DNA from: Stenocarpella maydis
Lineage: Eukaryota; Ascomycota; Sordariomycetes; Diaporthales; Diaporthaceae
Assembly (NCBI GenBank): GCA_002270565.1
Contig: NQMI01000112.1
Location: 1-64,000 of the forward strand
Reading direction: 5' to 3'
DNA: 64,000 bases
Part shown: one piece after another, positions 11,284 through 21,206 of the stretch
Position numbering within the stretch: the first letter of the stretch is position 1
Layout of the letters: the number at the start of each line of letters is the position of its first letter
Program-made: the position numbers and the translations under genes
Notes under the pieces: generated by a model
What the model was told of the DNA's origin: nothing
The model's database searches: none
Seen by the model: only the letters and a program-made list of their open reading frames with translations

Positions 11284-12946
11284 GTCGACCTCCTTTCTCC
11301 GCATTCCAGTGGCGTGTGCGGCTGGTGTGTGTGTCCCTGCGCGCTCGTGCAGGTCATCGTGACGCACCGGAGGGGGGAAACAAGCCGAGCTGATGGATGG
11401 ACAGCACCACAGACTCGAGGCTGTGACCGACCTGGGCTGCTAGGTCTTGATTTCTTTTGGAGTAAACAACCGCCAGTAAAGAGCGGAGCATATTCGACGG
11501 GCCCGTGCTAACAAGGCATTCGGGGTTAACGAGCCTGGGATGCCGTCACGCGGTGATGTGGCCACAGCTTTGAGGCCTCAATGCGTTACCTATCAAAGAC
11601 CGTGGCCCAATGCAAGGGAATTTTGCTTTTGCAAATAAAGGCAAGACAGAGGGGAAGAGCACTTGGTGTACACTCTGGTTCGAAACGGCGTCTTGATATC
11701 ATGGGTTGGGCACTTCTTGGGCAGACACACCAGCAGTTGGTTAAGTTCATGTGTCTGCGTCGCCTGTCACGTTAGACAGAGGTAGAGCGAGGGGACCTGA
11801 GTAATAGAAATATCGGCAGCTGGGTCGCGCCAGTAATAAATGGCCGAAGCCGGAGGTATAAAAATCATGCGATTACATATTTCAAGCCACCGCAAGACCC
11901 CTAGTGTAAGTACGGTAGTCCAACTGCCGGCCACTCGGTCGCCGAAGAGAAACAAGAACGGAACCCCGCGAAGCCCTGTTCCCGCACTCACATGTCAGAC
12001 GTGTGGCGGACAAACCTTCTTTCTGGGCCGACTGCATCTCTGAAAGCTTGGCTGCATCGACACCAGCTTGTCTTGGGGTTTACGTGGGCGGCTGCATTGC
12101 CGACCGCTTGCCTCCCTCTCCCAGATCGAGACACACACAGCGCATGGTCCTTTCTTTCCTGCATAATATATGTAACCATCATCGCGAGCTGAAGCCACCA
12201 CCTCCCCGCTCGAGGCTGAGCCCGGACCTGAAGCCTCATGGCCCCTTCCAAAGGGTCAGGTGATGGTGCAAGGGACCAAGCACGGTCTTGTACTCTACTC
12301 CCCCTTCTCTTCTCGCCTTGACTAAACGAGGGGCACAGAGCGCACGAAATGCCACGAGCGTTTTGGAACCACCGCTTAGGAAATGGGAAGGGCGCGAAGC
12401 AAGCGTTGCTGCCCTCGCCCGCTATGCCCACGGACAGAGCACACGTGAGCATGACCCAAGTCTGTCTGTCTTGTCTCTGATCTGATCTGATCCGGACCGG
12501 ACTGTCATGGATGGCCTGCCACGAACCCTCTCCGGTATCAGGTATGTACTCTCTGACTACGCAGTATATATCTCGCTGTCAACCAGCGAGGGGTATAAGA
12601 TGGGTGTTTACAAGCCTCTCCCCCCCCTCCGTCTCCACCCCTCATCGCATGCCCAATACACACACCACCACCCTACTCCCGTCTCATCCTCTTGTTGCGC
12701 CAGAAAGAGGTGTTCGGTCTTCTGTCGTCTGAACCTGTCTGTCTGTCCTCGCAAGTTGCGAAAGATCGCACGAACCATCTAGTCCGTGGTTCCCAATTTC
12801 GAAGCATCCAAGCCCCCGGTCATCCTGGTCTTGTTTCTTTTACCCCGAAACTATCGTGCCGCCCTTTGTCACAAGCACACTTCCCCGGCCCCGATCCTTC
12901 GGAGATCCCCAGCCCGCGAGCCGTACAGGCATACCACACACCTCTC

Positions 12947-12978
<32 letters not shown>

Positions 12979-13225
12979 CGGGCAGCAGCAGCAGCAGCAG
13001 TAACGGCCCCCTCTCGGGCTTGTGCTTTGTGCTTTTCTTGGCTCGTTACGCAACTTACCCACGGGCGTGTGTCACCGTGGTGTGTCGATCGTCTCGGCTG
13101 TGCCCCCAATCTTAGTTGTCTCATCATAAGAGAACAAGCCCCATATTTTATCCCCAGGTTCGGTCCTTCGGTTTGCCTCTTGGTACCGACTCTTCCTGCC
13201 GAGCCGAAAGTTTAAAGACGCAGGC
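11284..13225. other. intergenic region downstream of GNA1
   Basis: About 1.9 kb with no supported gene. It would include the GNA1 3' region and the promoter of the small gene that starts at 13226. It is pyrimidine-rich from about 12,600. It contains a CA/CAG repeat at 12951-12999, listed separately. Confidence 0.6.
12951..12999. repeat. compound microsatellite (CA)n then (CAG)6
   Basis: A CA run of about 14 units is followed after CGGG by six CAG units. It sits about 230 bp upstream of the small two-exon gene, probably in its promoter or leader. Confidence 0.9.
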
Positions 13226-13958
13226 ATGCCTCACAGACACCGACCTGCCGACGTCGAGGATGACGAGGGCTACGTGAAGGACCTGTACCTCAGGTTGGAC
13301 AAGATCCGCATTGCGTCGCTACGTGCAGAGTAAGTCGATACGTTTTCATTTTTTTCATCTGATCTTGGTCTGGCTTTGTCCGGGCGATCCACTGTTTTCA
13401 GAAGGTTGGGGCAAAAATATCTGTTCGCCATGTCATACCCACAATCCAATCTGCCATAAACGGTCATTTGGCGCCCTCTCTCTAGCTCTGTCCGGCTCTC
13501 TCTGTACCGTGTTTCCCGCGCTCTGTTAGCGTTAAACCCGAACACACATTCCCCGATCAGCAGAATTACCCCGGAGCCAAGCAAGCATAACTCCACTCCA
13601 CCACTCGTTTGTGCACATGAACCCCGAATTATAAATCCACGATTTCGGGTTCCGGGCGCCTCTCAGCCACATGCGCTCAACAGCTTCTCTCGGTGTTCAT
13701 CCATCTTGGTGCTCTCTTTTTCGACCTTTTGCTTCTGTCTGCCTCCTCTGTTTCTCCCTTTTACATTTCTGGAAGGCCCCTCTGCTGACACGATCTTACT
13801 TTCCGCCCCCAACCAACAGGGCCCGACGTGCATTGAGTGAACACATCGCTTCCCGGCCACATATCCGGATCAGGCGGTGCAGCGTGGTCTATCAGAAGCC
13901 CTCGGGTGAATTTTGCAAATACCACATCAACAAGATCGTCTCTTTCAACTCCACTTAA
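13226..13958 (+). CDS. unrecognised 80-aa protein, two exons
   Basis: Exon 1 is 13226-13329 and starts with MPHRHRPADVEDDEGYVKD. A consensus donor (GTAAGT) follows at 13330. The acceptor CAACAG at 13814-13819 joins in phase to exon 2 (13820-13958), which ends at TAA with the residues FCKYHINKIVSFNST. The joined product is 80 residues. It has an acidic N-terminal patch, then an Arg/Ala/Leu-rich stretch across the splice junction (predicted helix) and a basic C-terminal half with two Cys. There is no signal peptide or membrane span. I do not recognise the family. The model rests on a good donor, a good acceptor and a preserved frame across a 490-bp intron, which is long for this genome. It lies between GNA1 and the hydrolase-like gene, on the same strand as both. 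It could be spurious. Confidence 0.5.
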
Positions 13959-14102
13959 CACCCCTCGGCTCGCTGTGGACGCCTGGTATACTTCCGGGGG
14001 GGAAAGGATTGTTGCCGTCCGGCTTATTGCTCTGCGGGGGAAGGGGGGCAAGGGAAGAAGAGAGTGAGGAACAGGAAGGAAGAAGGAAGCCTAACACCCA
14101 AC

Positions 14103-15515
14103 ATGGGCGCCCTCGTCAGGATGCTTACACCGGAAGCCTCGCCGGAACCCGAACTCGCCCCTTCTGGATCTGGACTGTGGCAGTCAAAGCCAACAACGAC
14201 AACCACAACAAGCAGCTCCGCAGCCATACAGCCACTCCAAAAACGAAAACGCTCATGGCCCTTCCCGACAACCCGCCCAGTCAGCCCCCCAGCCTCAGCC
14301 TCGTCCTACTCCACCGCGGGGGATGATCTCCACCCCACCACCACCACCATCACCAGCGTCAAGGCCCTCTGGGAGCAGAACGCGAGGTGGAGGGCCGCCG
14401 CCATGAGAGGCAGCCAGCGGGCACCGTTCCAGGACGCGCGCCACGAGGACCTGCAGCCCATCTTCGAGGCCCTCATCGAGAGCGGGATCGACGATGTGAT
14501 GTCGCCAGAGTACACCCTCGCCTTCTACCCGCGGGCGCACGAGCTGGCCCTGAGCGCCGAGAACGCCCTGCTGCACCGAGGCGACGAGGCCCTCGCGGCG
14601 GAGCTGTACCTGCGGGCCTGTGCTGTCCTGCGGGTGGGGAGGTATTCCCCACCCCTAGCGGCGGCAGCAGCAGCAGCAGCAGCAGCAGAAGAAGAAGAAG
14701 AAGAAGAAGAGTCAGCATCAACACCATCACAGCCCGACCCGGCCTGCCCCGTCCGCGCCCGCGCCTGGCAGCTCCAAAAGGCGTACCACACCAAGGCGGG
14801 CCGCCTGTTTCCCGCCTCGGCCCCGCTGGACGAGGTGACGATCCCGCACACGCACGACGCGGCCACGTCGCCCGACCACCACCACACCGGCGTGCGCGAC
14901 CGCAGCACGAGGTGCGCACCAGCGGCGCCCGCGCGGCCCCAGATCCCCGCCGCCGTGCGCCTCCCACCCGCGACCCTCCGCACGGGCCGGCCCTGCCCGG
15001 CGGTCCTCGTCGCCACGGCCGACCGCACCGCCCACTCGGCGCTGTGCGCGGACCTCGTCGCGCGCGGGTGGGGGTGTGTCGTCGTCGAGGCGCCCGGGCG
15101 CGGGGACTGTCCTGTTCCTGCCGCCGCTGCGGGTGACGACGCGGCGGCGGCGGCGGAGGAGGATGCACTGTGGGCCTCGGTCCTCGGGTGGATGTCGGCC
15201 ATCCGCGTCTTTGACATGGCCCGGGTCGTCTTCTGGGCTGCTGTGGACGACGATGGTGATGATGTGCCCGGGCGGATCGTGGGCCAGATCGCGGGCGCGG
15301 GGGCGGCGGACGGGGCAAGGGTGCGCGGCTGTGTTGCTTTCGTCGGGAAAGGGCCGTCGTCCGTGGCCGTGCCTGCGGGCGGCGGGGATGGGCTTGTGCT
15401 CTTCGAGTATGGTGCCCCTAGGCTGGGTGCCGAGGCGGTCCGGTCGGTTGCCGCGGGCACTACGGCGGTTTACGACCGGCTGGAGGATCTCGCGAGGCTG
15501 GACATGGCTGTCTAG
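14103..15515 (+). CDS. Ayg1/FrsA-like alpha/beta hydrolase, apparently catalytically dead (470 aa)
   Basis: The ATG at 14103 (context CCCAACATGG) is preferred; the frame extends upstream only to a GTG. Residues about 90-190 match the helical N-terminal part of the fungal Ayg1/FrsA-like hydrolase family: DDVMSPEYTLAFYPRAHELA, an ELYLRACAVLRVGRY segment, then AWQLQKAYHTKAG. The hydrolase core follows: PCPAVLVATADRT, GWGCVVVEAPGRGDCP, LWASVLGWMSAIRVFDMARVV. Where the family carries the nucleophile elbow (GLSxGG), this protein reads VVFWAAVDDDGDD. The segment that should hold the acid is about 80 residues short, and the C-terminal motif resumes at LVLFEYGAPR with no HMGYPE-like histidine. GCA/GAA expansions add an Ala9/Glu8 run near residue 200. 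It has one exon and is convergent with the dehydrogenase gene. It may be a pseudoenzyme or an eroding gene. Confidence 0.72.
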   Translation: MGALVRMLTPEASPEPELAPSGSGLWQSKPTTTTTTSSSAAIQPLQKRKRSWPFPTTRPVSPPASASSYSTAGDDLHPTTTTITSVKALWEQNARWRAAAMRGSQRAPFQDARHEDLQPIFEALIESGIDDVMSPEYTLAFYPRAHELALSAENALLHRGDEALAAELYLRACAVLRVGRYSPPLAAAAAAAAAAEEEEEEEESASTPSQPDPACPVRARAWQLQKAYHTKAGRLFPASAPLDEVTIPHTHDAATSPDHHHTGVRDRSTRCAPAAPARPQIPAAVRLPPATLRTGRPCPAVLVATADRTAHSALCADLVARGWGCVVVEAPGRGDCPVPAAAAGDDAAAAAEEDALWASVLGWMSAIRVFDMARVVFWAAVDDDGDDVPGRIVGQIAGAGAADGARVRGCVAFVGKGPSSVAVPAGGGDGLVLFEYGAPRLGAEAVRSVAAGTTAVYDRLEDLARLDMAV

Positions 15516-15802
15516 GTGGGAAGGCAGGCCCTGGGTGGTCCTGATGTATATGTCTACATGTATGATTGACTTTACGGGTTGTGGATGGACTTGTCACGAT
15601 GGCGCGGCGTCACCAGCGGATCGGGAGGTCTGGGTGCTGTCTCTTTTTTGATTTATTCTTGCTTCCGAGATATCACACCGCGCAACATGCACTTCCTGCT
15701 TTCAAAGTGCCAATAAAATTTATCCGGCAAAATAAAAAAGGCCTCTTGAAACCTTTCCCCCAGCCGCTCGCCACGTACTTAGTGTCGCCGACAATCCACC
15801 AC

Positions 15803-17155
15803 CTACATATTCACCATGACCTTGAGCACCAGGTCCCCCTTGTCGTCCTTGGCCCTGGCCGCCATGCCGAACGCGTCGGGGACGCTGTCGAGGCCGTCGT
15901 AGCGGTGGGTGATGAGCTCGGCAACGGGGGGCAGCCTCGGGTTGCCGCCGGCCAGCAGCTCGATGACGCGCGGGTACGTGTTTGCGTAGCGGAAGACGCC
16001 GACGAGGTCGACCTCCTTGAGGGAGGCGGCCGAGATGGGCAGCGTCTGGACGGGGTTCCCCATGCCGATGATGAGGATCTTGCCGCCTGGCTGTGTGGAC
16101 TGTTGTGTGGGCGAGGCACGAGACGAATGATTAGCAAACCTTTTATTTTTTATTTTTTTTTTTTTTGTTGCCGTGGTGTTTGTGCTTGTCGTACAAACAA
16201 GTCGTAAAAAAGAAAACAAAAATAGAGAAAGAAAAAAAAGATGAACCCACGTAGATGGCAGCCTGCAGGCAGCTCTCGACACCCGTGCACTCAAACGTGG
16301 CGTCGACGTCCCCGACGGGCTCCCCGGCCTGCGTCGTGGCCCCGGCCACCAGCGCGGCCACCTCCCTCGCGAACTCGAGCTTCTCCTCGACCGTGCCGGG
16401 CCTCTTGGCCGGCACCACGACGCCCGCGTCCGCGAACCCGCGGCCGACGGCCCAGGCCACGCGGTCCGCGTTGATGTCGGCGACGGCCACGCGGCGCGCG
16501 CCCAGGACGGCCCTCGCGACGGCGCAGCACAGCAGGCCCACGGCGCCGGCGCCCAGGACGAGGACGGTCGCGCCGGGGGCCAGCGCGGCGCGGTCACCCG
16601 CATGCAGCGCCACCGACGAGGGGCTCGGCGAGGGCGCCCAGCTCGAGGGGCACGCCGGGGGGCAGGCGGTGGCAGTAGGCGGCCGGGTGGGCGATGTGCT
16701 CCTGGAGGGTGCCCTGGGCGTGGGGAAGGACTTTGCCGAGGAGCGGAAGGACATGGCGCGGCAGATGTTGTAGCGGCCCCCGGCGCAGAGCCTGCACTCG
16801 CCGCAGGGGAGGCCGACCTCGAGGGCGACGTTGTCGCCGGGCGCCAGGCCCGTCACGGCGGACCCGACGGCCGCGACGGTGCCGGCGGACTCGTGGCCCA
16901 GGGTCATGGGCTGGCGCACCTGGATGTCGCCGTTGCGGAAGTGGTTGAAGTAGTGCAGGTCGGAGCCGCAGAGACCCGTCGACTTGACGGCCACCAGGAC
17001 GTCGTCGGGCCCGAGGGCCGGGATGGTGCGCTCTTCCTGGGGCGGCGTGTCAGGCTGGGTGTGTTGTCTGGATGGGGTCTGGGGCAGTCACTTACCACGC
17101 GCAGGTCCTGTGCTGCGTGGAGCACCGAGGCCCGGGCTGTTTGCGTGGACGACAT
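15803..17155 (-). CDS. sorbitol/xylitol dehydrogenase-like zinc MDR with internal double frameshift (380 aa as read)
   Basis: NAD-dependent polyol dehydrogenase of the medium-chain family. Exons are 17155-17096, 17036-16251 and 16099-15803, all phase 0, with introns of 59 and 151 bp. Seen: catalytic zinc ligands Cys43, His68 and Glu69 (LCGSDLHYF, GHESAG), four structural-zinc cysteines 98/101/104/112, a Rossmann motif LVLGAGAVGLL followed by an Asp in VADI (NAD preference), and FECTGVESCLQAAIY. Odd: residues about 122-159 are out of frame relative to the family. The conserved text (HAQGTLQEHIAHPA, ELGALAEPL) is present in the neighbouring frame. One base is missing near 16733 and one is extra near 16619, so the main frame stays open but a 38-residue stretch that includes the EPLSV motif is scrambled. 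The substrate (sorbitol, xylitol or arabinitol) cannot be fixed. Divergent with the SDR gene, whose promoter region it shares. Confidence 0.82.
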
Positions 17156-18147
17156 TTTGTTGGGCGTGGTCACTTGGTATATACAATACGATGCTCCTAC
17201 TATTCCAAAAGCAACAAGCTTATACTTCCCAGCTGAAGTTGTGAGTCTTGGGCGGGTGGAGAGGCAGATGGATACACGGCCAGATGGGCAGAGACAGGAA
17301 CAAGGAGGTTGGATAACCTCAACCTCAGGCTCGGGATCCGGGAGAGGGCGTGCGTTGGGTGTGGAGCTCTTTGGTCACTGCGCTGAGGAATTGGATCAAT
17401 GGCAGGCGAGATGATTGACGGCTGTCAGAGAAAGTCGACAGCAGGTGCATCTGCCCGGGCGAGAAAAGGGACAAGCCTTGGACCGTCTCCATCCTCCCGC
17501 GGGGGTCCTCTGCAGCGGTCGACTGTCGACTTACACGATAGTCTTGACCCGTCGTCCTCTGCGCATCTGGCCCAGCGGGTCTTTGCCCTTGGCAACTGCT
17601 GGCATAACTGTCTGGACCACGGCCCCTGCGCACAGAGTCTGCAGAGATGTGCTGGTGGAAAGATCCCCGTCCTTGTACGTTGTGCCGGTCTTTGCTCTCT
17701 TGTCTGTTCGCGTGGGGAGCGAACAAGACGGGCTTCTCCAACAAAAAAAAATTGGGATTTGATTCCCCAGACGACGTCAGCGGGGTTGTTGTCGTCGTGG
17801 GTCCCCTGGCCAATGCGGCCCCCCCCCTTCCCCACCCGCACGATGGATGCGTGGTCCCTCTTGTGGCCTCCGCACGACTTCCAGCCGACGGGCAATTATC
17901 GCCGGTGGTTGCCCCCCTCGATACGACCGCGCCTGCATCGGAGCGACGATTTCGATTTGGTCACCTGGGTCCTGATGGTAAAAGGCCGTGAATCATGACG
18001 TTTATCGGGTGGATAACCCTTGCCTGAGCCTTCGGTTCCTTCGTGCCCTGTCATTGATGTCAGGTGCTGAAACACCCTCGCTCACTCACCCACCTGGAAA
18101 CCCCAAGTCTCGCGGTAGCCTCACCTCCACCCACCCACAGCACAGCC
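17156..18147. promoter_or_regulatory. divergent promoter region between MDR and SDR genes
   Basis: 992 bp separate the outward-facing starts of the polyol-dehydrogenase-like gene (-) and the KduD-like gene (+). No reading frame within it is convincing. A shared promoter would allow co-regulation of the two oxidoreductases. I did not find an operator motif that I could name with confidence. Confidence 0.5.
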
Positions 18148-18997
18148 ATGGCACACAGCGCCCTCTTCTCCCTCGAGGGACAGACTGCCCTCATAACAGG
18201 CGCCACGCGAGGCATCGGCCAGGCCGTCGCCATCGCACTGGCCGAGGCGGGCGCAGACATACTCTTGGTCCAAGTAAGTCATCAACACTCCCAGATTACA
18301 ACCAAATAAACTAACAGCCAATGCCCCCCCCCCCCAGAGAGACACCACCAGCCAGTCCACCCTCGAGTCCATCAAGGCCCTGGGCCGCAGGGCCCAGATC
18401 TACACCGCAGACCTCTCCTCACCGTCGGACGTCTCCTCCCTCGTCCCGCGCGTCCTCGCCGACGGCCACCAGGTCCGCATCCTCGTCAACTGCGCGGGGA
18501 TCCAGCGCCGGCACCCCTCCGAGCTCTTCCCGGACGCCGACTTCGCAGAGGTCCTGCAGGTGAACCTGTCCACGCCCTTCTCGCTGTGCCGCGACGCCGC
18601 CGCCCACATGCTCTCCCTGCCCGAGCACAGCACCACCGGCCGGAGGGGCACCATCATAAACTTTGCCTCGCTGCTGAGCTTCCAGGGCGGCATAACCGTC
18701 CCCGCCTACGCCGCGAGCAAGGGCGGCGTCGCGCAGATGACAAAGACCTTTGCCAACGAGTGGACGAGCAGGGGCGTCACCGTCAACTGCATCGCCCCCG
18801 GCTACATCGCCACCGACATGAACGAGGCGCTGCTCAACGACCCCGCCAGGCTCAGGAGCATCAGTGAGAGGATACCCGCCGGCCGGTGGGGCACGCCCGA
18901 GGACTTCAAGGGCCCGGCCGTGTTTTTGTCGAGCAAGGCTGGCGCGTACATGAGTGGGCATACCCTGACTGTTGATGGCGGCTGGATGGGCAGGTGA
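18148..18997 (+). CDS. short-chain dehydrogenase/reductase, 2-deoxy-D-gluconate 3-dehydrogenase (KduD)-like (261 aa)
   Basis: Classical SDR that would interconvert a keto and a hydroxy sugar acid using NAD(P). Exons are 18148-18273 and 18338-18997; the 64-bp intron has donor GTAAGT, a CTAAC branch site and a C-tract acceptor, phase 0. Seen: cofactor motif TGATRGIG (residues 17-24), structural NCAG, catalytic Ser153, Tyr166 and Lys170 ([15 protein letters not shown]), the PGYIATDM loop, and the C-terminal [11 protein letters not shown] typical of the KduD/gluconate 5-dehydrogenase group. The length is normal. It sits between the divergent MDR gene and the convergent AKR gene, which suggests a shared role in polyol or sugar-acid use. 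That is inference; the true substrate is unknown. Confidence 0.9.
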
Positions 18998-19249
18998 TTG
19001 GGGTGTACTCCGTAGTGGCTGGCAGTTGGGCTTAGATATGTATTTGTCGCGGTACCAACCAATGTGACTATGAAATTCAGATCACGTCACCAAAAAAAAA
19101 AAAAGCAAGTCGCTGTACTGAAGTCCAATTGGCCATGGTGACAAGTGCATGCATGAACTGAATATGTGTGTGCATGTTCAAAACCAGAGAGGATCCAATC
19201 CTCTACATCTCTCCATTCTACCTGCACCGTCTCCAAGGCCCCCCTCCAA

Positions 19250-20294
19250 CTATGACTTGTCTGGGAACCCAAAGTCGATGCCAAACGGAGGGTACACGAA
19301 TCGCTGCACCTTCCCCGTCCTCTCCAGGTCCTCTCCGTACGCGTTCAGCTGCTTCACGTCCTCGTCGTCCAGCTTGATGAGCTTCAGGTTGGACTCGATG
19401 CGCGAAGGCGTCACCGACTTGGGCAGCACGGTGCTGCCTCGGGGCACTATACATTCAGAGAAGAGCTGTTAGCACGGGCAGGACCCCTTCCCCCCCCCCC
19501 CCCAAAAAAAAAAGAACGAAAAGCCAGAGCAACAACTTACCATGCCAGCTCAGCAGCACGGCCGCGGGCTCGACGCCGTGCTTCTGCGCCACCTTTGTGA
19601 CGACCTCCTCCTTGAACAGCGGGCCGCCCGTGGACCCGAGCGGGCTGTACGCCATGACGTGGATGCCCTTTTCCCTGCACAGGCCGACAATGTCGTTCTG
19701 CGGCAGCGCCGGGTGGTTCTCGATCTGGTTGACGGCGGGGACGACCTTGGCCACCTCCAGCAGCTCCTCGAGGTACCGCCGCGAGTAGTTGCACACGCCC
19801 ACGGCGCGCGCCCGCCTGCCGGCCCCCAGCGCCGGGTCCACGAGCGCCTCCATCTGCCGCCACGTGTCGGTATGGTGGTAGCCCTCGCGGATGATGTCGC
19901 GGCTCCCATCGGGGAGCTTGGGGAACTTGTCGTCGTTGCCCTCCGGGTTCATGAGCAGCGGCCAGTGCACGAGGAACAGGTCCACGTAGTCGAGCCCCAG
20001 GCTCGCCAGCGACTTGTCGAGGCCCAGCTGCACGCGCGTGTTGTACGTCGTCCACACCTTGGTCACCACGAACACGTCCGACCGCTTCACCACGCCCTCC
20101 GAGATGGCCCGCGCCAGGCCCTGGCCCACCTCGGCCTCGTTGCCGTAGCAGTACGCGCAGTCCAGGAGCCGGTACCCGGACTTGAGCGCGTGGTAGACGC
20201 CCTCGGCCACCACGCCCGGCGCGGCCTGCCAGGTGCCGTAGCCGACGGCCGGCATCTTTTGTCCGCTGTTGAGGGTGAAGGTGGTGTCGGCCAT
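19250..20294 (-). CDS. aldo-keto reductase (AKR), xylose/glycerol reductase type (316 aa)
   Basis: NADPH-linked carbonyl reductase with a TIM-barrel fold. Exons are 20294-19541 and 19446-19250; the 94-bp intron has donor GTAAGT and splits the Val codon of VPRGSTVLPKS. Seen: the catalytic tetrad Asp45, Tyr50, Lys79 and His110 (LLDCAYCYGNE, VVTKVW, FLVHWP), the VNQIENHP substrate/cofactor segment, AYSPLGSTG, and the cofactor-binding PRGSTVLPKSVTPSRIESN, closely matching the AKR signature. The length is normal. It is convergent with the SDR gene (252 bp apart). The mRNA leader directly before the ATG is a long CT repeat. The substrate, such as a pentose, uronate or glyceraldehyde, cannot be told from sequence. 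Confidence 0.92.
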
Positions 20295-20297
20295 CTT

Positions 20298-20341
<44 letters not shown>

Positions 20342-21206
20342 GTGTGTGTGTGTGTGTTTATGTTGAGAGGCTGGGAGGTATATTGATAGGTAGCTCGAGT
20401 GTCGATGTCTGGGAAGCCAGAATATGCAGTGCGAGGGGCCAATCGGGCGAGAACAGAAAACAGAATCAAGCTCTGACTGGGGGAAATCCAGATCTCAAGA
20501 GAGAGGAAGCCAAGGTATCTACTATCCTTGACAGCAGCAAGAGGAAACCTGAGACTCTCCCGGATAAATGCCCCTCCAAAAAAAGGCACAAAAGTGCCCC
20601 TCCAAGGAAATGTAATGGAACCCCCGTCCTCGGGTGCCCCTCCCCCGCGGGTTGCCAAGGCCTGGGCATGACAGCACTCTGGTAAAGCCAGGGACCCGCT
20701 CACGGCAACCCAAACAGGCTCGATTCGGCGAAGCTGCAGGCGAGGCGGAAAAAGGACCGGCTTGGCGCGGTTTCCTCTTCGGTGCTTCTTTGGCCGACCG
20801 ATTTCATCGTGCAGTCTCTGCCATGTTCCTCGCTGACCTCGCTGACCTCGCTGTTCGATCGCCTGTTGGCAAGTACCTCTGGTCCCCCGCATGTGATTCC
20901 TGCACCGGCGGGAAGAGCATTCCGTTAATAGCCACTGCTTGTCGCGAGATGTACATACCTATAACACGCATCAGATGGAGGCAGGTGTTCTTTCGAAGTG
21001 AAATAAACGGACGGGCTGTCTGCCGCCGCCATGCATCTATTCATGGTCTTTTTGTGCATTATATCAAGTACGCCGTAAAGTCTTTCTATGCCTGCAGTGC
21101 TGGGAAGAAGAAGAAAATGCTGCTCTGTGCCGCGGATCCATGGCCGTCTTGGTACTGTTACAAGAAAAAAGAAAATAGGTATCAAAACTCGCACACTGGT
21201 CTGTAG
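20295..21206. other. intergenic region: AKR promoter and SED5 3' flank
   Basis: About 0.9 kb with no supported gene. It starts with the GA/GT repeat next to the AKR start and ends at the last codon of SED5. Long open frames on the minus strand here are shadows of the AKR coding region. Confidence 0.6.
20302..20358. repeat. (GA)18-(GT)n compound microsatellite abutting the AKR start
   Basis: The GA run begins about 8 bp from the AKR ATG and continues into GT units. In the transcript it would be an uninterrupted CT/AC tract in the 5' leader, so length variation could affect translation or transcription. Confidence 0.9.

Noticed and set aside
14387..15460. Several Arg/Pro/Ala-rich frames on both strands of the hydrolase gene
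   Set aside because: Composition follows GC-rich third positions of the real frame; no motif.
19537..20892. 451-codon minus-strand frame overlapping the AKR
   Set aside because: Runs in another frame of the same strand with Gly/Arg/Ala-rich text; the true AKR frame holds the catalytic tetrad.
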